In this document: piece by piece, positions 25,835 through 32,938 of the stretch | Layout: each line of letters begins with the position of its first letter | How positions within the stretch are numbered: position 1 is the first letter of the stretch | Origin: Nitrosomonas sp. | GTDB lineage: Bacteria; Pseudomonadota; Gammaproteobacteria; Burkholderiales; Nitrosomonadaceae | Direction of reading: 5' to 3' | Length of the DNA stretch: 32,938 nt | NCBI GenBank assembly: GCA_020890945.1 | Contig: JAJHPK010000084.1 | Span: forward strand, 1 to 32,938 | Made by a program: the position numbers and the translations under genes | Notes under the pieces: generated by a model | Told to the model about the DNA's origin: nothing | Database searches by the model: none | What the model saw: only the letters and a program-made list of their open reading frames with translations

Positions 25835-25909
25835 TAAATGTTACTTCTTAATTATTAGAATTGATGTTGAATTTGATGTGTATTGTTCTGAACAAGTTCT
25901 CATTATTTT

Positions 25910-26236
25910 TTAGGCATCAAATTCCTGATCTTTTAGTGCGCCATGATTACGTTTTTCAAGATTTTTTTCTTTGTGTTTGAGTATCTGTCTGTCCAATTTA
26001 TCGATCAAACCATCAATAGATGCATACATGTTTTCACTTTCCGTTTCGACAAAAATGTCTTTGCCGCGGATATGAATATTCGCTTCCGCCTTTTGTTGTA
26101 GCTTATCGACCGACAAAATAACGCTCACATCAATTACGTGATCAAAATGCCGTGTAATTTTGCTGAGTTTCGAACTAACATATTCACGCATTGCTTCAGT
26201 AATTTCTACATGATTGCCGGTGAGTTTTAGATTCAT
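25910..26236 (-). CDS. hpf: Ribosome hibernation promoting factor (short HPF/YfiA type)
   Basis: The 108-residue protein starts NLKLTGNHVEITEAMREYVSSKLSKI and continues HFDHVIDVSVILSVDK, AEANIHIRGKDIFVETESENMYASIDGLIDKLDRQI, the complete S30AE fold. It lacks the C-terminal domain of long HPFs, so it is the short form that binds the 30S decoding centre in stationary phase, with dimer formation usually needing RMF. The ATG is preceded by AAGGGA, a fair ribosome site. It lies 19 bp after rpoN, as in E. coli, and 75 bp before ptsN. Confidence 0.95.
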   Translation of the reverse strand: MNLKLTGNHVEITEAMREYVSSKLSKITRHFDHVIDVSVILSVDKLQQKAEANIHIRGKDIFVETESENMYASIDGLIDKLDRQILKHKEKNLEKRNHGALKDQEFDA

Positions 26237-26255
26237 AACTATCCCTTATATTTTA

Positions 26256-27701
26256 TTAAAATGATTTACGAAGATTCGCGGGTGGAATTTGTAATATTTC
26301 TCTGTACTTAGCAATAGTCCTACGTGCTACGATTATTCCTTGTTGGATCAAAATTGTTGCGATTTTACTATCACTCAAAGGTTTTTTTGGATTTTCTTGT
26401 TGAACCAGTTCCTTAATCAGTGCGCGAATGGCTGTGGCTGAACATGCGCCACCAGAATCGGTGGTCAAATGACTACCAAAAAAATATTTGAGTTCAAAAA
26501 TACCTCGTGGAGTATGCATAAATTTTTGTGTTGTGACACGCGAAACGGTTGATTCATGCAAATTCAGTATTTCTGCAATTTCACGTAATACCAAAGGGCG
26601 CATCGCCACTTCTCCGTGTTCAAAAAATTGTTGTTGCCGGGTCACGATCGCTGTAGCTACATTTAATATCGTTTGAGCACGTTGCTGAACATTTCGAATG
26701 ATCCACTTGGCCTCAGACAATTGACCCGCTAGATTATTTTCCAATCCATTCTGGATTTGATTGAGTGTATTGGCATACAAATGGTGAATGGTTAATCGCG
26801 GCAGTGCTGCAGTATTAAGCTCTGCAACCCAATTACCTTTTTTTCTTTTGACAATGATATCAGGAACGATATATCTCTCAATAAGTGTATTGAATTGCGC
26901 TCCTGGTTTGGGATTTAAATGCATGATGAGCTTTTGTATACCCTGAAGCGCTTTATCATCGCATCCTAGTGATTTTTTGATTTGACCGTAATCATGCGAA
27001 GCCCAAATATGTAAATAATCTGAAATAATGGTATATGCTTCATTTCGATAAAGTGTTTTTTCAGGCATGCTTTGTAATTGCAAAGCCAAGCATTCTTGCA
27101 AATCTTGTGCACCTACTCCTGAAGGATCAAGTTTTTGTAGACATTTCAATGCAATTACTAAATCATCTCGACTAATATCTAATTCGGTTGGTAAGAAAGC
27201 ATGCAATTCATCAAGCGATTGGGTCAAATAACCATCATCATCTAAGCTATCGATAAGCAAGCCAACGATCTTTCTAGTAAGTTCCGTAATTTGTTGGGAA
27301 CAAGCTACTTGCGAAAGTAAATGTTCACGCAAAGTTATTGGTTTGGCTGCAATCTGTGGTCCATCATAATCAGTATTCTCGGCAGTATAATTTCCTGAGT
27401 AATCATCTTGATGAAATTCTCTATCATCTGCGTATTCTTCTTCAAATTCACTGGAATTCTCTGAATCCGATGTTTGCAAAGACTCACTCTCGTTATTATC
27501 TTCTGATGAGCTATTTAAAGTATCGTCATTCGCCGAAACACTGGAACTATCGTGTAACTCTAGCAATGGATTTTCTTGCACAATTCGCTCAATTTCTTCA
27601 TTGAGCTCAACGGTCGAAAGCTGTAACAATCGAATGGACTGTTGCAGTTGCGGTGTCAGTTTAAGTTGATGTGATAACTTTAATTGCAGTGTCGGTTTCA
27701 T
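26256..27701 (-). CDS. rpoN: RNA polymerase sigma-54 factor
   Basis: The 481-residue protein has the Gln/Leu-rich region I (LQLKLSHQLKLTPQLQQSIRLLQLST) that binds activators. A long Ser/Asp/Glu-rich region II (about 50-110) follows. The core-binding region III contains the helix-turn-helix LHESTVSRVTTQKFM. The C-terminal RpoN box is ARRTIAKYREILQI, which contacts the -24 element. All regions are complete. Sigma-54 drives nitrogen and other regulons with enhancer-binding activators. The gene sits 59 bp after lptB and 19 bp before hpf on the minus strand. The start ATG lacks a clear Shine-Dalgarno. Confidence 0.97.
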   Translation of the reverse strand: MKPTLQLKLSHQLKLTPQLQQSIRLLQLSTVELNEEIERIVQENPLLELHDSSSVSANDDTLNSSSEDNNESESLQTSDSENSSEFEEEYADDREFHQDDYSGNYTAENTDYDGPQIAAKPITLREHLLSQVACSQQITELTRKIVGLLIDSLDDDGYLTQSLDELHAFLPTELDISRDDLVIALKCLQKLDPSGVGAQDLQECLALQLQSMPEKTLYRNEAYTIISDYLHIWASHDYGQIKKSLGCDDKALQGIQKLIMHLNPKPGAQFNTLIERYIVPDIIVKRKKGNWVAELNTAALPRLTIHHLYANTLNQIQNGLENNLAGQLSEAKWIIRNVQQRAQTILNVATAIVTRQQQFFEHGEVAMRPLVLREIAEILNLHESTVSRVTTQKFMHTPRGIFELKYFFGSHLTTDSGGACSATAIRALIKELVQQENPKKPLSDSKIATILIQQGIIVARRTIAKYREILQIPPANLRKSF

Positions 27702-27760
27702 GTTTATACATAATGGACGTAATTAAGAATTCATTGAGTTCATAGAATTCATTCATTACG

Positions 27761-28483
27761 TTATAGTCGGAAGTGCTCCCCTAAATAAACTTCTCTTACT
27801 TTTTCATTATGAATGATTTCTTCTGGTTTGCCTTTCGCTAGAACATGTCCCTCACTAATAATATAAGCTCGATCGCAAATACCTAAGGTTTCTCGAACAT
27901 TGTGATCAGTAATTAAAACCCCAATATCTCGGCTTCTAAGAAAAGAAACCACTTTTTGAATATCCATCACGGCAATTGGATCGACACCAGCAAAAGGTTC
28001 ATCCAACAAAATAAATCTAGGTTGTGAAGCCAGTGCTCGAGCAATCTCAACACGCCGGCGCTCACCACCAGACAAACTCATAGCAGAATTATTGCGTAAA
28101 TGTGAGATATGTAAATCGTTTAATAAACTATCTAAATGGTTTTGTTTTTCTGCTTCTTCAAAGTTTTGTAATTCCAATACGCCTAAAATATTTTCTTCAA
28201 CAGTCAGTCGTCTGAAGATAGAAGCTTCTTGGGGTAAGTAACTGAGACCAAGCTTAGCTCTCTGATGTATCGGTAATCGGCCAAGATCGGTATCATCCAA
28301 CGACACCTCTCCGCTATCCAATGGCACAAGCCCAACAACCATATAAAAACAAGTGGTTTTCCCGGCTCCGTTTGGCCCAAGCAACCCGACTACTTCACCA
28401 CTATGCAATGAAAATGACACATCTTTAACAACAGTACGTGATTTATAATTTTTCTTCAGATGACTTGCTTTTAATTCGCTCAT
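27761..28483 (-). CDS. lptB: LPS export ABC transporter ATPase LptB
   Basis: LptB powers lipopolysaccharide extraction from the inner membrane with LptF and LptG. The 240-residue protein has Walker [14 protein letters not shown], the Q-loop [24 protein letters not shown], signature [16 protein letters not shown], Walker [17 protein letters not shown] and the H-loop [12 protein letters not shown]. The ARG-like export ending VYLGEHFRL is typical. Length is normal. It lies 35 bp after lptA in the lptC-lptA-lptB order. lptF and lptG are not in the window, as usual. Confidence 0.97.
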   Translation of the reverse strand: MSELKASHLKKNYKSRTVVKDVSFSLHSGEVVGLLGPNGAGKTTCFYMVVGLVPLDSGEVSLDDTDLGRLPIHQRAKLGLSYLPQEASIFRRLTVEENILGVLELQNFEEAEKQNHLDSLLNDLHISHLRNNSAMSLSGGERRRVEIARALASQPRFILLDEPFAGVDPIAVMDIQKVVSFLRSRDIGVLITDHNVRETLGICDRAYIISEGHVLAKGKPEEIIHNEKVREVYLGEHFRL

Positions 28484-28518
28484 GCCAGAATAACGTTAGT
28501 AGTTGGTATAGTACAAAG

Positions 28519-29052
28519 CTATTGATCTGATTTATTCTTAGGTTGAATAGTAATGCGAACTCTTTTGCCAGGATTGGTTTCAACGCTTCGGTCATTATTT
28601 CCAATCACTTTAAAAAATTCAGTGCCCATTTCATAAGAAATGTAATCTCCATTGACCTCATCTGAGCCGCGTCTCAATCGAGCTTGACGGAATAGCTCGA
28701 TTTTATCAGCTTTGCTATCATATTCTGCGCGTTCACTCCAACCTTCAACATATTCATTCAAACCATCGCGTTTTTGACGGAAAGTTACCAAATTTCCGGT
28801 CGCTGTAGCGTGACGGAAACCATTTAAATCTTCTTTCATCACTAATTTGTCTGCTTTAATTTTCAGCGTGCCTTGCGTAAGAATGACATTTCCGGTGAAG
28901 GTACTGATACGAGTCGATTCTTTGCGATTAACATCCTCAACTGTTGCTCGGTCTGATTCAAGTTGTATCGGTTTATTTCGATCGGCCTTCTCAGCAATTG
29001 CAGCAGTTGCAACAAAAGATAACGAGAAACAGAGTGCAAAGAGTGGTTTCAT
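28519..29052 (-). CDS. lptA: LPS transport periplasmic protein LptA
   Basis: LptA bridges LptC and the outer-membrane LptDE complex and carries LPS across the periplasm. The 177-residue protein has a signal peptide (KPLFALCFSLSFVATAAIA) and the OstA/LptA beta-jellyroll pattern: IQLESDRATVEDV, STFTGNVILTQGTLKIKADKLVM, ATATGNLVTFRQKRDGLNEYVEGWSERAEYDSK and KIELFRQARLRRGSDEVNGDYISYEM. The start overlaps the lptC stop by 4 bp, showing translational coupling. Its C-terminal tail is basic. The protein looks complete. Confidence 0.95.
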   Translation of the reverse strand: MKPLFALCFSLSFVATAAIAEKADRNKPIQLESDRATVEDVNRKESTRISTFTGNVILTQGTLKIKADKLVMKEDLNGFRHATATGNLVTFRQKRDGLNEYVEGWSERAEYDSKADKIELFRQARLRRGSDEVNGDYISYEMGTEFFKVIGNNDRSVETNPGKRVRITIQPKNKSDQ

Positions 29053-29627
29053 TTTTTTGAGGATGGTTTGAAGTTAATGGCTTTTACACTAGATAAGAGT
29101 TGCAAAATTCCAGTTTGATTATTTAATTCCATACCGACTGCACTGACTTCGGAGCCTGGTTTCGTGATTGTGACAAAACGGTCAGTAAGTACCATACTTT
29201 CATCGGGTATCAAGTGCAGAAAATCAGTTGTCAAAGTGATTTTATTTTTTTCATTTTCAATGCCTCGAACAGCCGTAATGTTTTCTCTTAAGTAAATGTT
29301 TTTGCCTTTGTCTTTAATCTCTGCGGTGTCCGCTTGAATTCTAAAAGTCGGTTTATTTTCGGCCAAATTTTTAAAATCAATATGTTGCATGCGGGTGGTA
29401 TTTTCTTCGAAATAATGTGAGAGCGTCTGCGCGGAAAAATTCTTGCGGACTGCCTGAACATGGTCTGTTCGAATACCCGATACGCCTTCAATAATGTAAT
29501 CAGGATTATGAAAAAATTTACCATTTACGGATTCATAAGGGCGCGAAATTTGATCCAACCATAACGCTACGAGCGCCAAGAAAATAAACACCGCTAATGG
29601 AAAACTAATATGCGAATATTTAATCAT
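29049..29627 (-). CDS. lptC: LPS export system protein LptC
   Basis: LptC is a single-pass inner-membrane protein that receives LPS from LptBFG and passes it to LptA. The 192-residue protein starts with one membrane segment (about residues 8-26, FPLAVFIFLALVALWL), followed by a periplasmic LptC-type jellyroll (FHNPDYIIEGVSG, FRIQADTAEIKDKGKNIYLREN, ITLTTDFLHLIPDESMVLTDRFVTI). Sequence similarity within this family is low, so the call also rests on position directly upstream of and overlapping lptA. It is the first gene of the operon. The gap to the divergent nadA is 254 bp, which must hold both promoters; no clear box pair stands out. Confidence 0.92.
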   Translation of the reverse strand: MIKYSHISFPLAVFIFLALVALWLDQISRPYESVNGKFFHNPDYIIEGVSGIRTDHVQAVRKNFSAQTLSHYFEENTTRMQHIDFKNLAENKPTFRIQADTAEIKDKGKNIYLRENITAVRGIENEKNKITLTTDFLHLIPDESMVLTDRFVTITKPGSEVSAVGMELNNQTGILQLLSSVKAINFKPSSKK

Positions 29628-29881
29628 ATTAGCTGAAGATAGGCGGACAGTTGTGTTAATGATCGCACTGATGTGAATTGACTAGACACAACCTAATTTA
29701 TTCAAGTTTTTGCATTGTATGATTATATCAGAATGGAATTTATACTTTTAGCATGTATCTGATTCTCTTTTTTTGATCTGAGTCGTATTTTTGAAAAACA
29801 ACTTTAAATAGCTTACTTGAACCTATATCTTAATAGGATAATGTGCATTATTCTATCCATTACTGGAATTAACTAATAATT

Positions 29882-30979
29882 ATGCAATCTGAAGCAATCG
29901 ATTTTGAACATTATGATTTATTGCAAGATGAAGTGTGCGCTCAGCGCATCATCGAAGCAAAAAAGAAGCTGGGTAAACGCGCGGTCATTTTGGCACACCA
30001 TTATCAACGCGCGGATGTCTACCGGCACGCCGATTTGACCGGGGATTCTTTAAAGCTTTCTTTTTTAGCGGCACAAACTGAGGCCGATTACTTAGTTTTT
30101 TGCGGCGTACATTTTATGGTCGAAGTTGCGGATATCCTTTCCAGTCCACAACAAATCGCTATTCTTCCTGATATGTCGGCAGGGTGTTCAATGGCTGACA
30201 TGGCGAGCTTATCTAACGTCGAAAGAGCATGGCGTGAATTAGCAGAAGTGTTGGATCCAGATGAAACGGTCACGCCTGTTACCTATATCAATTCTGCTGC
30301 GGATCTGAAAGCATTTTGTGGCGAACACGGCGGAATTGTATGTACTTCTAGTAATGCCAGCAAAGTATTGCAATGGTCTTTCAAGCAACGAGAAAAAGTG
30401 TTGTTTTTCCCAGACCAGCATTTAGGGCGTTGGAGTGGGCATCAACTGGGTATTCCTTTAGATGAAATGGTCGTATGGAATTTTGATGAACCTTTAGGTG
30501 GATTAACGCCAGAGCAAATCAAAAAGGCTAAAATTTTACTGTGGAAGGGACATTGCTCGGTCCATCAAATGTTTCAGCCGCATCATATTATTCGATTCCG
30601 AAATCAGTACCCCGATGGATTGGTGATTTCACATCCGGAATGTAGCTTTGAAGTATGTAAAGCATCCGATTTTGTTGGCTCTACCGAATATATCATCAGA
30701 ACTATTGCCGAAGCACCGAGTGATACCCGCTGGTTAGTAGGTACCGAACTCAATTTGGTGAGTCGCATTACCGAAGAATTTAAGCCGCAAGGAAAAATCA
30801 TTCAATTCATGTCACCGATGGTGTGTATGTGTTCAACCATGGCGCGAATTGACCCTCAGCATTTGGCTTGGACATTAGAAAATTTGGTCAATGGCAATGT
30901 GGTTAATCAGATTACAGTGACACAAGAAGAAGCCAAGCTTGCTAAATTATCTTTGGATCGCATGCTAAAGATTTCTTAA
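29882..30979 (+). CDS. nadA: Quinolinate synthase NadA
   Basis: NadA condenses iminoaspartate with dihydroxyacetone phosphate to quinolinate, a [4Fe-4S]-dependent step of NAD synthesis. The 365-residue protein has RAVILAHHYQRADVYRHADLTGDSLKLS at the start. The three cluster Cys positions are VFCGVHFM (Cys74), HPECSFEV (about 254) and CMCSTMAR (near 320). GVLDEMVVWNF-type and WKGHCSVHQMF segments between them also fit the family. Length matches the longer proteobacterial NadA. nadB and nadC are not adjacent. No clear Shine-Dalgarno precedes ATG 29882. Confidence 0.96.
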   Translation: MQSEAIDFEHYDLLQDEVCAQRIIEAKKKLGKRAVILAHHYQRADVYRHADLTGDSLKLSFLAAQTEADYLVFCGVHFMVEVADILSSPQQIAILPDMSAGCSMADMASLSNVERAWRELAEVLDPDETVTPVTYINSAADLKAFCGEHGGIVCTSSNASKVLQWSFKQREKVLFFPDQHLGRWSGHQLGIPLDEMVVWNFDEPLGGLTPEQIKKAKILLWKGHCSVHQMFQPHHIIRFRNQYPDGLVISHPECSFEVCKASDFVGSTEYIIRTIAEAPSDTRWLVGTELNLVSRITEEFKPQGKIIQFMSPMVCMCSTMARIDPQHLAWTLENLVNGNVVNQITVTQEEAKLAKLSLDRMLKIS

Positions 30980-31016
30980 TTTTCGTCAGTACACCAGTAA
31001 CATGGAAGTGGTCTCT

Positions 31017-32039
31017 ATGTCCTCGGATAATTGGGTTGTCACGGCACACGATCGTGAGCAAATTTCTCAAGCAGTAGATATTTTAAATGCTGGCGGTACG
31101 GTTGCCTTTCCAACTGAAACGGTTTATGGTCTTGGCGCAGATGTAACGAATACTGAAGCAGTCAGTAAAATTTATCGGATAAAGCAGAGACCCATTGGCC
31201 ACCCTCTGATTGTCCATATTGCCGATATCGCCTATCTTCATGAATGGACGAAAGAAATCCCTGAAGCTGCTGTAAAACTTGCAGAGCAACTCTGGCCTGG
31301 GCCATTGACGCTGATCTTGAAAAGAAACCAGAGGGTTCCCAATGTCGTCACAGGTGGCCAAGATACGGTTGGAATACGCGTGCCATCACATCCAATGGCG
31401 TTGATGTTGTTGCAAGAAATGGGGCCTAGAAAAGCGCTTGCGGCACCTTCTGCTAACCGTTTTGGTCGCATCAGTCCGACTACTGCAGCGCATGTGCAAA
31501 AAGATTTGGGAACAGCAGTTGACATGATTTTAGACGGAGGTGCTTGTACCGTTGGTTTGGAAAGTACGATTGTAAGTTTCGTAGACGAATACCCAAAAAT
31601 TCTTAGACCAGGCGGAATTTCTTTAGATGAACTCGAATTGGTTTTGGGGCATTCAATGAATCTTCCGCATGTAACGAACGCTCCCACTATTCGCGTATCT
31701 GGATCATTGGCTTCGCATTATGCACCTACCACCCCGCTTGAATTATGCGACACAAAACAATTGTGGCAGCATGCGCAGGATTTGGCTGATCAGCAATTAA
31801 AAACGATGGTAATCACGTGGTCAAAGCACCAACAACTGTTTCAAAAAAACCCATATTTACACCAATCTTCGATGCCTATCGATGCTGAAACTTACGGTCG
31901 GCGGTTGTATGCCATCCTACATGAAATAGACCAAGCTGATTTCGATTACATCTTGGTCGAAGCAGTACCCGATAATTCAAATTGGCTGGCGATTAAAGAT
32001 CGTCTGCAAAGAGCAAGTCATCGTTCTCCTAAAATTTAA
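31017..32039 (+). CDS. Threonylcarbamoyl-AMP synthase, Sua5 type
   Basis: The enzyme makes threonylcarbamoyl-AMP from Thr, bicarbonate and ATP for the t6A37 modification of tRNAs reading ANN codons. The N-terminal YrdC domain shows GGTVAFPTETVYGLGADV, IYRIKQRPIGHPLIVHI, GPLTLIL and APSANRFGRISPTTA. The extra C-terminal part (about residues 205-340, with LRPGGIS and SGSLASHYAPTTPLEL) is the Sua5 domain, so this is the long form rather than the short TsaC. I chose ATG 31017 because GGAAG (31004-31008) lies at the right distance; an ATG at 31002 in frame would add 5 residues. It lies 37 bp after nadA and 14 bp before the HAD gene, so the three may form one operon. Confidence 0.93.
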   Translation: MSSDNWVVTAHDREQISQAVDILNAGGTVAFPTETVYGLGADVTNTEAVSKIYRIKQRPIGHPLIVHIADIAYLHEWTKEIPEAAVKLAEQLWPGPLTLILKRNQRVPNVVTGGQDTVGIRVPSHPMALMLLQEMGPRKALAAPSANRFGRISPTTAAHVQKDLGTAVDMILDGGACTVGLESTIVSFVDEYPKILRPGGISLDELELVLGHSMNLPHVTNAPTIRVSGSLASHYAPTTPLELCDTKQLWQHAQDLADQQLKTMVITWSKHQQLFQKNPYLHQSSMPIDAETYGRRLYAILHEIDQADFDYILVEAVPDNSNWLAIKDRLQRASHRSPKI

Positions 32040-32053
32040 TCTTGAGGTAATCC

Positions 32054-32821
32054 ATGAATTCCGGTAACACTTTACAAGCTGTTTTGTTCGATGTCGATGG
32101 AACACTCGCAGATACCGAACAAGACGGTCATCGCATCGCGTTTAATCAAGCATTTCAAGAAAATGATCTCGATTGGCAATGGAGCATTGATCTTTACGGA
32201 GAGTTATTACAAGTAACCGGGGGCAAAGAGCGTATTCGCTATTATATTGAAAAGTATGCCCCTGATAGGTTAGGCAAAGTGGATTTGAAAGATTGGATTG
32301 CGTATCTACATAAAACCAAGACTGGCTTTTATGAAACGCTAATGGAAAAAGGTAATATTCCTTTACGTCCTGGCGTTGCAAGACTGATTCGTGAATTGCG
32401 TAATAAAAAAATAACCCTTGCTATCGCTACCACGACTACAATGGAAAATGTCACCGCGCTCCTCAAATCGACGCTTGGAGCAGAATCCATCGATTGGTTT
32501 GATGTCATTGGTGCTGGTGATATCGTAGCAAAGAAAAAACCTGCTCCGGATATCTATCACTGGGTGTTAAAAGAGCTTGAACTCGATCCACAACAATGTA
32601 TTGCCATCGAAGATTCAGAAAATGGGTTACAGTCAGCATTGGCCGCGAATTTGCCCACTTTGATCACGATCAGTAGTTATAACCGTTCACAAGATTTTAC
32701 TGGTGCGCGAGCTGTTTTGTCAGACTTGGGTGAACCAGACAAACCTTTTACATTAATCGATGGAAAAGCTCTTACGAAGCAGTGGATTGATTACGATGAG
32801 CTTAAAGGACTGCTGAAATAA
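32054..32821 (+). CDS. HAD-superfamily phosphatase, CbbY-like
   Basis: The 255-residue protein has the HAD motifs in order: AVLFDVDGTLADTE (motif I with two Asp), TLAIATTTTMENV (motif II Thr), KKKPAPDIY (motif III Lys) and CIAIEDSENGLQSALAA (motif IV). The helical cap lies after motif I (QVTGGKERIRYYIEKYAP). This pattern fits the CbbY family, which removes xylulose-1,5-bisphosphate, an inhibitor of Rubisco. That would suit a Calvin-cycle autotroph such as Nitrosomonas, but substrate cannot be proved from sequence and phosphoglycolate phosphatase-like activity is possible. A Shine-Dalgarno GAGGT precedes ATG 32054. The 117 bp after the stop to the window end show nothing recognisable. Confidence 0.85.
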   Translation: MNSGNTLQAVLFDVDGTLADTEQDGHRIAFNQAFQENDLDWQWSIDLYGELLQVTGGKERIRYYIEKYAPDRLGKVDLKDWIAYLHKTKTGFYETLMEKGNIPLRPGVARLIRELRNKKITLAIATTTTMENVTALLKSTLGAESIDWFDVIGAGDIVAKKKPAPDIYHWVLKELELDPQQCIAIEDSENGLQSALAANLPTLITISSYNRSQDFTGARAVLSDLGEPDKPFTLIDGKALTKQWIDYDELKGLLK

Positions 32822-32938
32822 TGGTTAAAATTGAAAGAGTTAAATAAAATAAAATTTGAACTACTTTTTATGCATACAGTCCATCTTGATAGATTCACAC
32901 GATTAATAAATAGAAAATTGTTTGTGGATTTTGTAGCG

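Overview
The window looks like the chromosome of a low-to-medium GC betaproteobacterium, most likely an ammonia oxidiser of the Nitrosomonas group. This is inferred from gene content and order (lptC-lptA-lptB-rpoN-hpf-ptsN-hprK; phoH-ybeY-corC next to miaB; two tandem small c-type cytochromes; a CbbY-like phosphatase) and from the protein sequences. No rRNA or tRNA gene was recognised.

Layout. 1-559: remnant of an IS5-family transposase with an in-frame stop and an internal deletion. 560-5240 (+): a candidate promoter, selO (protein AMPylase), uup (ABC-F ATPase) and two small monohaem cytochromes c, closed by a strong hairpin terminator shared with the convergent DUF1841 gene. 5354-12074 (all -): DUF1841, recJ, corC, ybeY, phoH, miaB and a small exported protein of unknown function. 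12308-22859 (+): an accessory block with a SEC-C zinc-motif protein, a 148-bp hairpin-forming palindromic element that supplies the stop codon of that gene, a HIRAN-domain protein with an export signal, and a complete type I-F2 (I-Fv) CRISPR-Cas locus. 23184-32821: core genes again (ygfA, convergent ubiX, the hprK-to-lptC operon on the minus strand, then nadA, a Sua5-type tsaC and a cbbY-like HAD phosphatase on the plus strand).

The CRISPR-Cas locus is the centrepiece. Its order is cas1, cas2/3 fusion, cas7fv, cas5fv, cas6f, leader, array. There is no csy1/cas8f, csy2 or csy3, so interference would rely on the minimal I-Fv Cascade known from Shewanella putrefaciens CN-32, in which Cas5fv takes over the work of the large subunit. 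The array has 29 repeats of 28 bp and 28 spacers of 32-33 bp. All repeats are identical except number 22 (2-nt insertion in the hairpin) and number 29 (terminal, one C-to-T change). The leader carries an exact match to the IHF consensus overlapping one arm of an 11-bp inverted repeat, which suggests a spacer-integration architecture. Adaptation (Cas1, Cas2 domain), crRNA processing (Cas6f with His29) and interference (HD nuclease and helicase motifs) all look intact.

Other points of interest are a near-consensus promoter with a structured leader upstream of ygfA, and a 38-bp convergent overlap between ygfA and ubiX.
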